Assembly (NCBI GenBank): GCA_026125665.1
Contig: JAHCKS010000016.1
Coordinates: 1-64,000, forward strand
DNA length: 64,000 nt
Source: Rubrivivax sp.
GTDB taxonomy: Bacteria; Pseudomonadota; Gammaproteobacteria; Burkholderiales; Burkholderiaceae_C
Direction: 5' to 3'
The notes beneath the pieces were generated by a model. That model saw only the letters and a program-made list of their open reading frames with translations, had not been told where the DNA came from and did no database searches. This document shows positions 37,994 through 49,071 of this stretch, piece by piece; position 1 is the first letter of the stretch, and every line of letters begins with the position of its first letter. The position numbers were made by a program, and so were the translations under genes.

Positions 37994-39016
37994 TCAGTCG
38001 AACTCGGGCAGCACCTCGCTGCGCAGGGCGCCACGCGCCGCCTCGAAGCCCGGCAGCGCCGAGCGCACCACGTCCCAGAAGGCCGGGCTGTGGTTCATCT
38101 CGCGCAGGTGGGCCAGTTCGTGCGCGACGACGTAGTCGATCACCGGCAGCGCGAAGTGCACCAGCCGCCAGTTCAGCCGGATCGAGCCGTCGGCGTTGGC
38201 GCTGCCCCAACGCGTGGCCGCCGCCGACAGCGCCAGCCGGCGCACGCGCACGCGCAGCCGCTCGGCGAAGACGGCCGAGCGCTCCTCGAAGATGCGCCGG
38301 GCCTGGCGCTGCAGCCAGCTTTGCACCGCGTCGCGGATCTGCACCGGCGCCGCGTCCTGCGGCAGCCCCAGGTGCAGCGTCAGCGCCGGCACGCCGGGCA
38401 GCGTCGCCTCGGCTTGGCGCAGCACCGAGCCCGTGATGCGCGGGTCGAGCACGACGATCACCGTCTCGCCGAGGAAGGGAAAGCCCGCGCCGTCGCGCCA
38501 GTCGATGCGGGCGCGCTCCAGCCGGCGCAGCCGCTCGCGCTGCTCGTGCAGCTTGCGCAGGATCCAGTGGCCCTTCTCGCGCAGCGCCGCCTCGATCTCG
38601 GACAGGCTCACCCAGCGCGGCGCGCTGACGGTCAGGCCCTCGGGTCCGACGAGGAAGCCGATGGTGCGGCGGCGCGCCCGGCGCAGCGCGTAGGCGACGT
38701 GGTGCTCGCCAAGGCGGATCTCGCGCGTGGCGTGCGGGTGGCGGCCGGATGTCGGCGGCTCGAAGGACGGTCGCTCGGGGGTCGCGGGCAGCGGCTCCGG
38801 CGGCCGTTGCGGGCCGGCCCCTGCCGAGCCGGAAGGTGGCGCCGAACGGGGCGGACGGGCGGACGGCGACCCTTCGTCGCCGAGGCCTCCCGCCTCCACG
38901 CTGCCCCCCGCCACCGACAGCGGCGACTCCGGCGCCTGCGTATCAGGCACGGGGTCGAACAGCGTCAGCTGGATCGGCGGCTGGGTCGGCGACCTCGGCG
39001 CCTGGGCGCTCGGCAT
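37994..39016 (-). CDS. YgjP-like zinc metallopeptidase (DUF45/SprT-like)
   Basis: A 340-residue protein. The first ~95 residues are a Pro/Ser/Gly-rich disordered extension. The core follows, with VAYALRRARRRTIGFLVGPEGLTV, RWGSANADGSIRLNWRL and the zinc site HELAH (299-303) plus His309 in MNH. This is the M48-like M103/DUF45 group that includes E. coli YgjP; substrates are not established. The terminal tail is degenerate compared with YgjP only in its length. It is 67 bases downstream of plsC in the same direction. Confidence 0.88.
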   Translation of the reverse strand: MPSAQAPRSPTQPPIQLTLFDPVPDTQAPESPLSVAGGSVEAGGLGDEGSPSARPPRSAPPSGSAGAGPQRPPEPLPATPERPSFEPPTSGRHPHATREIRLGEHHVAYALRRARRRTIGFLVGPEGLTVSAPRWVSLSEIEAALREKGHWILRKLHEQRERLRRLERARIDWRDGAGFPFLGETVIVVLDPRITGSVLRQAEATLPGVPALTLHLGLPQDAAPVQIRDAVQSWLQRQARRIFEERSAVFAERLRVRVRRLALSAAATRWGSANADGSIRLNWRLVHFALPVIDYVVAHELAHLREMNHSPAFWDVVRSALPGFEAARGALRSEVLPEFD

Positions 39017-39082
39017 GAGCGGTCATTGTAGGTGCGCCGTTGGCAGCGCCACGCACGCGCCGCCGCGCGCCGCGGCCGGCTC

Positions 39083-39889
39083 TCAGGCCAGCGCGCGGTC
39101 GGCCCCGGCGCGGGCCGCCGGATAGGCCTCGGGGTCGAGCCGCCGCATCTCCGCCTCGATCCACGCCTCCACCTCGCGCATCACCTCGTCGGCGTCGCGG
39201 CCGGCGGTGTGGATCGGCCGGCCGATCGACACGTCGACGACGCCTGGCCGCAGCAGGAAGCTCTTGCGCGGCCAGCAGCGCGCGGAGGTCACGGCGATGG
39301 GCACGATCGGCACGCCGGTGGCCACGGCCAGGCGCGACGCGCCCGTCTTGTAGGTGCCTTGGCCGCCGCGCGGCGTGCGCGTGCCTTCGGGGAACATGAT
39401 CACCCAGATGCCTTCGGCGAACAGGCGCCGCCCCTGCTCGGCCACCTTGTTCCAGGCCTCGGCGCGCTTGCTGCGGTCGATGTGGATCATGTCCAGCCGC
39501 CCCATCGCCCAGCCGAAGAACGGGATGTACAGCAACTCGCGCTTGAAGACGTAGGCCAGCGGATGCGGCATCAAGGTCGGCAGCGCGAAGGTCTCCCAGG
39601 TGCTCTGGTGTTTGGGCGCCAGCAGCACGGCACCCTTGGCGTCGGCGGCGCTCGGCACGCGCTCGAGTCCCGACACACGCGCCTGAACCCCGCAGATGAC
39701 GCGGCTGCCCCACATCACGACACGCAGCCAGCCGACGCAGGCCCAGTACAGCGTCGTGCTGCTGGCGAAGGGCGCCATCAGCAGCACCGCCGTGGCCCAC
39801 GGCACCACCGTCACGGCCATCCACAGCACGAACAGCAGCGAGCGCAGCGCCGGCAGCAGCGTGCCGCCCGGCGCCGGGGCGGCGTCCAT
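39083..39889 (-). CDS. plsC: 1-acyl-sn-glycerol-3-phosphate acyltransferase
   Basis: A 268-residue inner-membrane enzyme that acylates lysophosphatidic acid to phosphatidic acid. There are one or two N-terminal hydrophobic segments, then the acyltransferase blocks. Motif I reads KHQSTWETF, so the usual H-X4-D is H-X4-E here; motif III is the intact FPEGTRTPRGGQGTYKTGA, and IVPIAV forms motif IV. The Glu version is known in some betaproteobacterial and neisserial enzymes. The ATG overlaps the gmhB stop by one base (TGATG). Confidence 0.93.
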   Translation of the reverse strand: MDAAPAPGGTLLPALRSLLFVLWMAVTVVPWATAVLLMAPFASSTTLYWACVGWLRVVMWGSRVICGVQARVSGLERVPSAADAKGAVLLAPKHQSTWETFALPTLMPHPLAYVFKRELLYIPFFGWAMGRLDMIHIDRSKRAEAWNKVAEQGRRLFAEGIWVIMFPEGTRTPRGGQGTYKTGASRLAVATGVPIVPIAVTSARCWPRKSFLLRPGVVDVSIGRPIHTAGRDADEVMREVEAWIEAEMRRLDPEAYPAARAGADRALA

Positions 39890-40485
39890 CAGGCCAGGCT
39901 CCCGAGCATCGAGACGCCGAGGTTGTCGCGCCGCAGCAGGTGTTCGGCAAAGGCCCCCAGGCTCTCGTGCACGACGGTGCCCGGAACCTTGTCCTGCATT
40001 TCCTGCACCTGCTCGGGCGTCAGGCCGGCGGCGCGGCCGCTCAGCACGAGGTGCGGCTCGCAGCCGGCCGCCTCGGCCGCTTGCAGGTCGCGCAGCGTGT
40101 CGGCCACCATCGGCACGTGGCGCAGGTCCACGCCGTAGCGCAGGCCGATGTCGCGCATCATGCCCGGCAGCGGCTTGCGGCAGTCGCAGCGCTCCTCCGG
40201 CGTGTGCGGGCACAGGAACACCGCATCGAGCCGCCCGCCGGCAGCGACGAGCAGGTGGTTCATGTGCGCGTGGACGGCGTTCACCGAGGCCATGTCGATG
40301 AGCCCGCGGCCGATGCCGGCCTGGTTGGTCGCCACCACGGTGTGCCAGCCGGCGTGGTTCAGGCGCGCCACGGCTTCCAGCGCACCGGGGATCGGCACCC
40401 ACTCCGAAGGCGCCTTGACGTGGTCCTCGCGGTACTTGTTGAGGATGCCGTCGCGGCCGAGGATGACCAGCTTGGTGGTGTGCAT
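39889..40485 (-). CDS. gmhB: GmhB-like HAD protein lacking the catalytic aspartate
   Basis: The 198-residue protein aligns along its length with D-glycero-D-manno-heptose-1,7-bisphosphate 7-phosphatase (LPS inner-core heptose pathway) and the histidinol-phosphatase branch. It retains VVATNQAGIGRGL, the zinc site C-P-H-x-x-x-x-x-x-C-D-C-R-K-P and VADTLRDLQAAEAAG. But HAD motif I reads VILGRDGILN, where family enzymes have LDRDGxxN: residue 10 is Gly (GGC) and the nucleophilic Asp is missing, while the acid/base Asp12 stays. The motif IV VADTLRDL also departs from the usual GD-x-x-x-D. It may be inactive, use another mechanism, or have changed function. Coupled to plsC by TGATG. Confidence 0.85.
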   Translation of the reverse strand: MHTTKLVILGRDGILNKYREDHVKAPSEWVPIPGALEAVARLNHAGWHTVVATNQAGIGRGLIDMASVNAVHAHMNHLLVAAGGRLDAVFLCPHTPEERCDCRKPLPGMMRDIGLRYGVDLRHVPMVADTLRDLQAAEAAGCEPHLVLSGRAAGLTPEQVQEMQDKVPGTVVHESLGAFAEHLLRRDNLGVSMLGSLA

Positions 40486-40532
40486 GCCGTCGCCTCGTCG
40501 GGTGGAGTCGGTGCGCATTGCCGGCGATGACC

Positions 40533-42686
40533 TCAGGTGGCCAGCCTGGACAGGTCGGCGACGCGGTTCATCGCGCGATGCAGTTCGGCCAGCAGCGCCA
40601 GCCGGTTGCGGCGCAGCGCCGCGTCGTCGGTGTTGACCATCACGCGGTCGAAGAAGGCATCGACCGGCGCCTTCAGCGCCGCCAGCTCGCGCAGCGCGCC
40701 GGCCAGGTCGCCGGCGTCGAAGGCGTGCCCGGCGCGCGGCGCCACGTGGCCCAGCGCGGCGTGCAGCTCGCGTTCGGCCGGTTCGACGAGGCGGGTCGTG
40801 TCGACGCCGTCGGCCGCAGCCGGCGCCCCGTCGGGCATCGCGTCGGACTTGCGCAGGATGTTGCCCACGCGCTTGTTCGCCGCGGCCAGCGAGGCCGACT
40901 CGGGCATCGCCGCGAAGGCGCGCACCGCCACCAGGCGGCGCGGGATGTCGCCCCATCGCGCCGGCGCCAGCGCCACGACCGCATCGACCTCCTGCGCCGA
41001 CCAGCCCTGTTCGCGCAGCGCGCCCGCGAGGCGCTCTCCGAGGAAGAGCTGCACCTCGGCCTGCGCCTGCCCGTGCGTGGCCGGGAAGGCGCGGTAGGCG
41101 ATGGCCACGAGCTCGGGCACCGCCAGCGGCAGGTCGCGCTCGACGAGCATGCGCACCACGCCCAGCGCGTGCCGGCGCAGCGCGAACGGATCCTTGTCGC
41201 CGCTGGGCAGCTGGCCGATGCCGAACAGGCCCGCCAGCGTCTCCAGCTTGTCGGCCAGCGCAACGACGAGGCCGACCTCGCCGCGCGGCAGCGCATCGCC
41301 GGCGAAACGCGGCTTGTAGTGGTCCTCGATGGCGTCGGCGATGGCATCGCGGCAGCCGTCGTGGCGGGCGTAGTACGCGCCCATGATCCCCTGCAGCTCC
41401 GGGAACTCGCCGACCATGTCGGTCAGCAGGTCGGCCTTGGCCAGCGTCGCGGCCTCGTCGGCGAGATCGGCCAGCGCCAGGCCGCCCAGCTTCTCCCCGA
41501 TCGCCCGCGCAATGTGGCGCACGCGCTCGACGCGCTCGCCTTGCGTGCCAAGCTTGCCGTGGTACACCACCTTCGCCAGGCCCGGCACGCGCGAGGCCAG
41601 CGTGCGCTTGCGGTCCTGATCGAAGAAGAACTTGGCGTCGGCCAGGCGCGGCCGCACGACCCGCTCGTTGCCCTGCACGACACGGCTGGCATCGGCCGGC
41701 CGGATGTTGCTGACGACGAGGAAACGTTCGGCGAGGCGTCCGTCGGCATCGAGCAGCGGAAAGTACTTCTGGTTGGCCTTCATCGTCAGGATGAGGCACT
41801 CCTGCGGCACGGCGAGGAACTCGCGCTCGAAGCGGCAGACGAGCACGTTGGGCTTCTCGACCAGTGCCGTGACCTCGTCGAGCAGCGCGTCGTCGTCGAT
41901 CGCCTTCAGCCCCTCACGCGCCGCGGCGGCGTGCAGCTGGCGCAGCAGCTCGGCGCGCCGCGCCTCGAACCCGGCGATGACGCCCCCCTGCTCGTCGAGC
42001 ACGCGGGCGTAGTGGTCGGCGTCCTGCAGCTGCACGGGGTCGGTGGGCGCTTCGAAGCGGTGGCCCTTGGTGTGCCGGCCGGCCTCGAGGCCGAGGGCGG
42101 CGACGGGCACGACATCGGCGCCGTGCAGCGCCACCAGGCCATGCGCCGGGCGCACGAAGTGCACGCTCGTCCAGCCGTCGGCGAGCTGGTACTGCATGAC
42201 CTTGGGAATCGGCAGCGCGGCGAGCGTCTCGTCGAGGGCGTTCTGCAGGCCCGCCTGAATCGCAACACCCTTGGCCAGCGTGCGCAGAAAGACGGCGTCG
42301 GCCTTGCCCTCGGCCTGCACGTACAGGCGATCGGGCCCGTCGACGGCATCGGGCCAGCGGTCGGCCAGGTTCTCCCTGCCGAGCTTCGCCAACGCCTTGC
42401 GCATGGCGGGCGTTGGCTTGCCGGAGCCATCAAGCGCCACGGACACCGGCATCAGCTTGCGCGACACCTCTTCGTCCGGCGCGACCTTGAACACATGACT
42501 CACGTGCGCCGCCAGTCGCCGCGGCGTGGCGAAGGTCGTCAGCACCGACGTGCCGGTGGCCAGCCCCTGCGCCTTCAGCGAGGCGAGCAGCCCTTGCCCG
42601 AACGCTTCGCCGAGCTTCTTCAGCGCTTTCGGCGGGAGCTCCTCGACGAGCAACTCGACGAGCAGGTTGCGCGCGTGCTGGGTCAT
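40533..42686 (-). CDS. glyS: Glycyl-tRNA synthetase beta subunit
   Basis: The 717-residue beta chain of the alpha2-beta2 glycyl-tRNA synthetase, which carries tRNA recognition, with an HD-like region in the middle and an anticodon-binding-type C-terminus. Characteristic segments are [15 protein letters not shown] at the start, [12 protein letters not shown]-like [10 protein letters not shown] and [15 protein letters not shown]. Length is normal (690-720). Its ATG overlaps the glyQ stop by four bases, guaranteeing balanced synthesis of the two chains. Confidence 0.97.
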   Translation of the reverse strand: MTQHARNLLVELLVEELPPKALKKLGEAFGQGLLASLKAQGLATGTSVLTTFATPRRLAAHVSHVFKVAPDEEVSRKLMPVSVALDGSGKPTPAMRKALAKLGRENLADRWPDAVDGPDRLYVQAEGKADAVFLRTLAKGVAIQAGLQNALDETLAALPIPKVMQYQLADGWTSVHFVRPAHGLVALHGADVVPVAALGLEAGRHTKGHRFEAPTDPVQLQDADHYARVLDEQGGVIAGFEARRAELLRQLHAAAAREGLKAIDDDALLDEVTALVEKPNVLVCRFEREFLAVPQECLILTMKANQKYFPLLDADGRLAERFLVVSNIRPADASRVVQGNERVVRPRLADAKFFFDQDRKRTLASRVPGLAKVVYHGKLGTQGERVERVRHIARAIGEKLGGLALADLADEAATLAKADLLTDMVGEFPELQGIMGAYYARHDGCRDAIADAIEDHYKPRFAGDALPRGEVGLVVALADKLETLAGLFGIGQLPSGDKDPFALRRHALGVVRMLVERDLPLAVPELVAIAYRAFPATHGQAQAEVQLFLGERLAGALREQGWSAQEVDAVVALAPARWGDIPRRLVAVRAFAAMPESASLAAANKRVGNILRKSDAMPDGAPAAADGVDTTRLVEPAERELHAALGHVAPRAGHAFDAGDLAGALRELAALKAPVDAFFDRVMVNTDDAALRRNRLALLAELHRAMNRVADLSRLAT

Positions 42687-43639
42687 GCCGCGAGTTCCTT
42701 CGCCTGCTTCGCCGACTTCGCCTTCTCGAGCTGCTGCAGCACCTCGGCCGCGTGTTCCGGGCGCGCCAGCGGGAAGCCGAGCCGCGCCCGGCTTTCGAGG
42801 TAGCTCTGTGCCACCGCCCGCGCGAGGTTGCGGATGCGCCCGATGTAGGCAGCGCGTTCGGTGACGCTGATCGCACCGCGCGCGTCGAGCAGGTTGAAGG
42901 TGTGCGCCGCCTTCAGCACCTGCTCGTAGGCGGGCAGCGCGAGCCGCTGCTCCATCAGGTGCCTGGCCTGTTTCTCGTGCGCGGCGAAGGCGGCGAGCAG
43001 GAACTCCACGTCGCTCAGCTCGAAGTTGTAGGTGCTCTGCTCGACCTCGTTCTGGTGGTAGACATCGCGGTAGCTCAGCTTCCCCGCCGGCCCTTCGGTC
43101 CACGTCAGGTCGTACACGTTCTCCACGCCCTGCAGGTACATCGCCAGGCGCTCCAGCCCGTAGGTGATCTCGCCGGTGAGCGGCTTGCAGTCGATGCCGC
43201 CCACCTGCTGGAAGTAGGTGAACTGCGTCACCTCCATGCCGTTGAGCCACACCTCCCACCCGAGGCCCCAGGCGCCGAGCGTCGGGTTCTCCCAGTCGTC
43301 CTCGACGAAACGCACGTCGTTGACCGCGAGGTCGAAGCCGAGCGCCTGCAGGCTGCCGAGGTAGAGCTCCAGGATGTCGGCCGGCGCCGGCTTCAGCACC
43401 ACTTGGTACTGGTAGTAGTGCTGCAGGCGGTTCGGGTTGTCGCCGTAGCGGCCGTCCTTCGGGCGCCGGCTCGGCTGCACGTAGGCCGCGCGCCACGGCT
43501 CGGGGCCGAGCGCGCGCAGGAAGGTCGCCGTGTGGCTCGTGCCGGCGCCGACTTCCATGTCGTAGGGCTGCAGCAACGCGCAGCCTTGGGCAGCCCAGTA
43601 GTCCTGGAGGCGGAGGATGATCTGCTGGAAGGTCAACAT
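42683..43639 (-). CDS. glyQ: Glycyl-tRNA synthetase alpha subunit
   Basis: The 318-residue class II catalytic chain. It begins [20 protein letters not shown] and has [25 protein letters not shown] (motif 2 region), [20 protein letters not shown] and the ATP-binding [19 protein letters not shown], here as [17 protein letters not shown]. It activates glycine. It is divergent from the BASS transporter gene across 78 bases that contain a perfect 7-bp inverted repeat. Confidence 0.97.
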   Translation of the reverse strand: MLTFQQIILRLQDYWAAQGCALLQPYDMEVGAGTSHTATFLRALGPEPWRAAYVQPSRRPKDGRYGDNPNRLQHYYQYQVVLKPAPADILELYLGSLQALGFDLAVNDVRFVEDDWENPTLGAWGLGWEVWLNGMEVTQFTYFQQVGGIDCKPLTGEITYGLERLAMYLQGVENVYDLTWTEGPAGKLSYRDVYHQNEVEQSTYNFELSDVEFLLAAFAAHEKQARHLMEQRLALPAYEQVLKAAHTFNLLDARGAISVTERAAYIGRIRNLARAVAQSYLESRARLGFPLARPEHAAEVLQQLEKAKSAKQAKELAA

Positions 43640-43668
43640 GGCCCGGGCACGCAGGTCGAGGTCGCTCG

Positions 43669-43688
43669 CGTAAACCCTTGAGTTTACG
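43669..43688. promoter_or_regulatory. Palindrome between glyQ and the BASS gene, possible operator
   Basis: CGTAAAC (43669-43675) and GTTTACG (43682-43688) form a perfect inverted repeat with a six-base spacer in the shared upstream region of two divergent genes. The left arm and spacer, read on the minus strand, give TCAAGGGTTTACG, a 13-mer that also occurs at 10197-10209. It could be an operator or overlap a promoter; no T-run follows. Confidence 0.5.
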
Positions 43689-43717
43689 GGCCGGCTGCGC
43701 CGCTAGCCTCGCCGCCC

Positions 43718-44573
43718 ATGTCTGCGCAGCAGCTGGTGCTGAGCCTCGTGCTCGCCGTCATGGTGTTCACCGTCGCGCTCGAGCTGCGCGTGCAGGACTT
43801 CAGGCTCGTGGCGCAGATGCCGCGCGCGGTGATCGGCGGCCTCGTGCCGCAGTTCGTCTTGCTGCCGGTGGGCACCTGGCTCGCCACGCTCGCGCTCGAC
43901 CTGCCACCCAACACCGAGGCGGCGATGATCCTCGTTGCCTGCTGCCCCGGCGGCTCGCTGTCGAACTACGTGACGCACTTCGGGCGCGGCAACACGGCCC
44001 TGTCGATCAGCATCTCCGCCGTCGCGGCGCTGCTGGCGCTGGTGCTGACGCCGTTCAACTTCACCTGGATGGTGTCGAGCAACCCGGCCACCGCCGCCTG
44101 GCTGCGGCAGCTGGACATCGACGCGTCGGCCATCTGGTGGAGCCTGCTCGCCATCCTCGCCGTGCCGATGTCGCTCGGCCTCGTCGCCAACCACCGCTGG
44201 CCCGAAGCGACGAAGAAGCTGCGCAAGCCGCTCGGCCGCTTCAGCCTCTTCGCGCTGTTCGCGTTCATCGCGCTCGGGCTCGTGCGCGAGCGGCACCTGC
44301 TCAACGTGCAGCTGCTGCCGCAGCTCGGGATCGTCGTCGCGCACAACGCCGCGGGCCTCGCACTCGGCTGGCTGGCGGCCACCGCCTTCCGCCTGGCCGA
44401 GCGCGACCGCCGCGCCGTCGTCATCGAAGGCGGCATGCAGAACTCGGGGCTGGCGCTGGGCATCATCGCCGTGCAGTTCAACGCCGACCTCGGCATGGTC
44501 ATCATCGCCAGCCTCTGGGGCATCTGGCACATCGTGTCCGGCCTCACGCTCGCGACGCACTGGAGGCGCAGGG

Positions 44574-44593
<20 letters not shown>
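43718..44593 (+). CDS. BASS family transporter (bile acid:Na+ symporter-like)
   Basis: A 291-residue inner-membrane protein with about nine spans. Family signatures are LVACCPGGSLSNYVTHFGRGNTALS (split for its key C-P-G-G-S-x-S-N core) and EGGMQNSGLALGI near the end. Bacterial BASS proteins import organic anions such as pyruvate, pantoate or steroid acids with Na+; the substrate here is unknown. Its last 20 bases overlap the following hydrolase gene, suggesting a shared pathway in which the substrate is imported and then deacylated. That link is inference. Confidence 0.9.
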
Positions 44594-46358
<1,765 letters not shown>

Positions 46359-47942
46359 TCAGCACGAGACCCCAGGCCGGCGCTGGCGTGCAGCCCAGGC
46401 CACCACGGCCAGCGCCACCAGTGCCAGCGGCGCGAGCCCGAAGCGGCCCGCCCACCACGCATAGGGCGTGACGCCTTCGCGCCCCTGCACGCGCGCCACG
46501 AGCGTGCCGCGCGTGTGCGGCAGCACCATCGCGGCCACGCGCGCCTCGTGCGTGATGGCGGCCGTGGCGCCGGTGTTCGTCGCGCGCACCATCGGCACCT
46601 GGAACTCCAGCGTGCGCAGGCGCGAGATGTGCAAGTGCTGCTGCACGGCGACGGTCGGCCCGAACCAGGCGATGTTGCTGAGGTTGGCCATCAGCGTCGG
46701 CGCGGCGGCGGCACCACCTGCGAAGCGCCGCGCCAGCTCCTCGCCGAAGAGGTCCTCGTAGCAGATGTTGGGCGCGATGCGCTGCCCCGCAGCCGCGAAC
46801 GGCGGCGGGTCGAGCCGGCCGCGCGTGAAGTCGCCGAGCGGGATGTTCATCAGCTCGGTGAACCAGCGGAAGCCGAACGGGATGAACTCGCCGAAGGGCA
46901 CGAGGTGGGCCTTGTCGTAGCGGTACGGCGCCGTGCCCCCGAGGCCGACCACCGAGTTCGTGTAGCCGCGATCGAAGTCGCCGAGCGGCACGCCGACGAG
47001 CGCCGCGCGACCGGACCCGGGCGCCCGGGGTAGGTTCGATGCGCCCGATGTCGCACGCGCATCGGCGCCGAAGTGCTCGACCAGCCCCTCCCAGTAACCC
47101 GGCGCGAAGCCCCGCAGCTGGTCCGGCAGCAGCGGCACGGCCGTCTCCGGCACGACGACGAGGTCGGCGCGCGCGGTGAGCAGCGCCTTGTGCACCGCGG
47201 CCAGCGTCTGCGGCAGCCGTTCGGCGTCGAACTTCTCGTCCTGCGGCACGTTGGTCTGCACGAGCGCCACCGTCAGGTCGCCGGCCGCCCGCGTGAACGC
47301 CGGCACCGGCACCAGCACAAGCGCCACCGGCAGCGCCAGCGCCGCTGCCACGGCGGCCCAGGCGCGTGTCATGCACCCGAAGGCCACGGCGGCCGCGATG
47401 CCGGCCACGGCAGCGCCCATGCCGTAGACGCCCAGCCACGGCGCCAGGCCCGCCAGCGGCGCGTCGACCTGCGAGTAGCCCGATGCCACCCACGGGAACC
47501 CGGTGAAGAGCACGCCGCGCGCGAGCTCGGCCAGCAGCCACAGCGCGGCGAACAGCAACGCATCCGACGCCGCCACGCCGCGGCGCCAGCGCGCGAACGC
47601 CGCGGCGGCGGCGCCCAGGTAGAGCGACAGCGCCGCCGCCAGGGCCAGGACCGCCAGCGCAGCCAGCGGCGCCGGCAGCGCGCCATAGCGGTGCATGCTG
47701 ATGAACAGCCACCAGACGCCGGCCAGCAGCCAGCCGGTGCCGAAACTCCAGCCGAGCACGAAGGCGCGGCCCGGCGCAGCCCGCGCCAGGCGTGCCGCTA
47801 GCCCGGCCACGGCCACCAGCGGCAGCGGCCACCACGCCGTGTGCACGAAGGCCAGCGTCTGCAGCGCGCCCAGCGCGGCCAGCGCCGGCGCCTCCAGCAC
47901 CACCGGCACCGTGCGCCCTGCGCCCGCGCGGGGCTGCTGCAC
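46359..47942 (-). CDS. lnt: Apolipoprotein N-acyltransferase
   Basis: About 527 residues from the GTG at 47942; a TTG at 47960, eight bases after the corC stop, is an alternative adding six residues. Lnt adds the third acyl chain to lipoproteins in the inner membrane. Several N-terminal spans are followed by the nitrilase domain with the triad: Glu in VVPETAVP, Lys in YDKAHLVPFGE and Cys in NICYEDLFG. The corC-lnt pair is widely conserved. It converges on the amidohydrolase with zero bases between stop codons. Confidence 0.95.
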   Translation of the reverse strand: MQQPRAGAGRTVPVVLEAPALAALGALQTLAFVHTAWWPLPLVAVAGLAARLARAAPGRAFVLGWSFGTGWLLAGVWWLFISMHRYGALPAPLAALAVLALAAALSLYLGAAAAAFARWRRGVAASDALLFAALWLLAELARGVLFTGFPWVASGYSQVDAPLAGLAPWLGVYGMGAAVAGIAAAVAFGCMTRAWAAVAAALALPVALVLVPVPAFTRAAGDLTVALVQTNVPQDEKFDAERLPQTLAAVHKALLTARADLVVVPETAVPLLPDQLRGFAPGYWEGLVEHFGADARATSGASNLPRAPGSGRAALVGVPLGDFDRGYTNSVVGLGGTAPYRYDKAHLVPFGEFIPFGFRWFTELMNIPLGDFTRGRLDPPPFAAAGQRIAPNICYEDLFGEELARRFAGGAAAAPTLMANLSNIAWFGPTVAVQQHLHISRLRTLEFQVPMVRATNTGATAAITHEARVAAMVLPHTRGTLVARVQGREGVTPYAWWAGRFGLAPLALVALAVVAWAARQRRPGVSC

Positions 47943-47967
47943 CGCGCCGCCGTCGCTCAAGCGCCGC

Positions 47968-48873
47968 TCAATCGGCTTGCGCGCCCTCGGCCGCCTCGGG
48001 CCGCGGCACGCGCGCCACGCGGAACCAGCGCACGGCGCCACCGCGCGTCAGCATCACCGAGAAGCGCAGGCCGCCGAGCTCCACCGCCTCGCCGCGGCGC
48101 GGCACGCGGCCGAACTCGTGCGCGACGAGGCCGCCGATGGTGTCGAACTCCTCCTCGGGCAGGCGGGTGGAGAAGGCCTCGTTCACCGCGTCGATGCCGA
48201 CGTCGCCGGCCACGCGGTGGCTGCCGTCGGCCAGCGTGTAGATGCCGTTCTCGCGCTGCTGCTCGTCGAACTCGTCCTCGATCTCGCCGACGATCTCCTC
48301 GAGCACGTCCTCGATGGTGATGAGGCCGGCGGTGTTGCCGAACTCGTCGATGACGATGGCCAGGTGGTTGCGGTTGCTGCGGAAGTCGCGCAGCAGCTCG
48401 TTCAGCCGCTTGCTCTCGGGCACGAAGACGGCCGGGCGGATCAGCGTGCGAAGGTGCAGCTCGGGCGAGCGCTGGCGCTTCAGCAGGTCCTTGGCCATCA
48501 GGATGCCGATGATGTTCTCGCGCTTCCCCTCGTAGACCGGGAAGCGCGAGTGCGCGGTGTCGATGACGACACCGAGCAGCTCCTCGTAGGGTGCGTCGAT
48601 GTCCAGCAGGTCCATGCGGGGCGCCGCCACCATCACGTCGCCGGCGGTCATGTCGGCCATGCGCAGCACGCCTTCGAGCATGACGCGCGACTCGGGCTCG
48701 ATCAGCTCGCGGTTCTCGGCGTCGGCCAGCGTCTCCAGCAGCTCGGCCTTGCTGTCCGGCCCGGGCGAGACGAACTCGACCAGGCGCTCGAAGAAGCTGC
48801 GTTTGCCCTGGCGCGCCTCGGCACGCGGGTCGTGCCAGAGTGCGCCTGGGCGCGTCGACGGAGGTTCGGACAC
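47968..48873 (-). CDS. corC: HlyC/CorC family transporter-associated CBS protein
   Basis: A 301-residue cytosolic protein with two CBS domains (about 65-185; MVAAPRMDLLDID, VYEGKRENIIGILMAKDL, VIDEFGNTAGLITIEDVLEEIVG) and a CorC/HlyC C-terminal domain (about 215-290). It is linked to cobalt/magnesium efflux in enterobacteria, by name more than by mechanism. The GTG at 48873 gives the expected N-terminus VSEPPS; a longer frame to 49014 would overlap the divergent promoter. First gene of corC-lnt. Confidence 0.92.
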   Translation of the reverse strand: MSEPPSTRPGALWHDPRAEARQGKRSFFERLVEFVSPGPDSKAELLETLADAENRELIEPESRVMLEGVLRMADMTAGDVMVAAPRMDLLDIDAPYEELLGVVIDTAHSRFPVYEGKRENIIGILMAKDLLKRQRSPELHLRTLIRPAVFVPESKRLNELLRDFRSNRNHLAIVIDEFGNTAGLITIEDVLEEIVGEIEDEFDEQQRENGIYTLADGSHRVAGDVGIDAVNEAFSTRLPEEEFDTIGGLVAHEFGRVPRRGEAVELGGLRFSVMLTRGGAVRWFRVARVPRPEAAEGAQAD

Positions 48874-48972
48874 GGGGGTGTCGTCGATGGGGGGATGGGG
48901 AGGATACCGCAGGCCTTCCCCCGCGCCCGCGGGCCGCCGCGCCGGGCACCGGCGCGCCGATTCACCCTCGGC

Positions 48973-49001
48973 TTGACAGCCCCGGGCTCTTGCAAGACAG
49001 T
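48973..49001 (+). promoter_or_regulatory. Sigma-70 promoter of the CobW-type gene
   Basis: TTGACA (48973-48978) is a perfect -35. After exactly 17 bases, GACAGT (48996-49001) is a weak -10 (3 of 6). Transcription would start near 49008, giving a leader of about 64 bases before the ATG at 49072. Confidence 0.55.
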
Positions 49002-49071
49002 CCGCGGCCCTCATCTGAGCGGGCCCGCGGCGTCAGCCGCGCGTCCCGCCGCCCCGTCCGCGCTGAACACC

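Noticed and set aside
37767-38210. A 147-residue minus-strand frame ending at the terminator
   Set aside because: Most of it overlaps the YgjP-like gene in another frame and is Arg-rich. Its last 60 codons cover the putative small RNA but have no Shine-Dalgarno site or familiar sequence, so I call the RNA rather than a protein.
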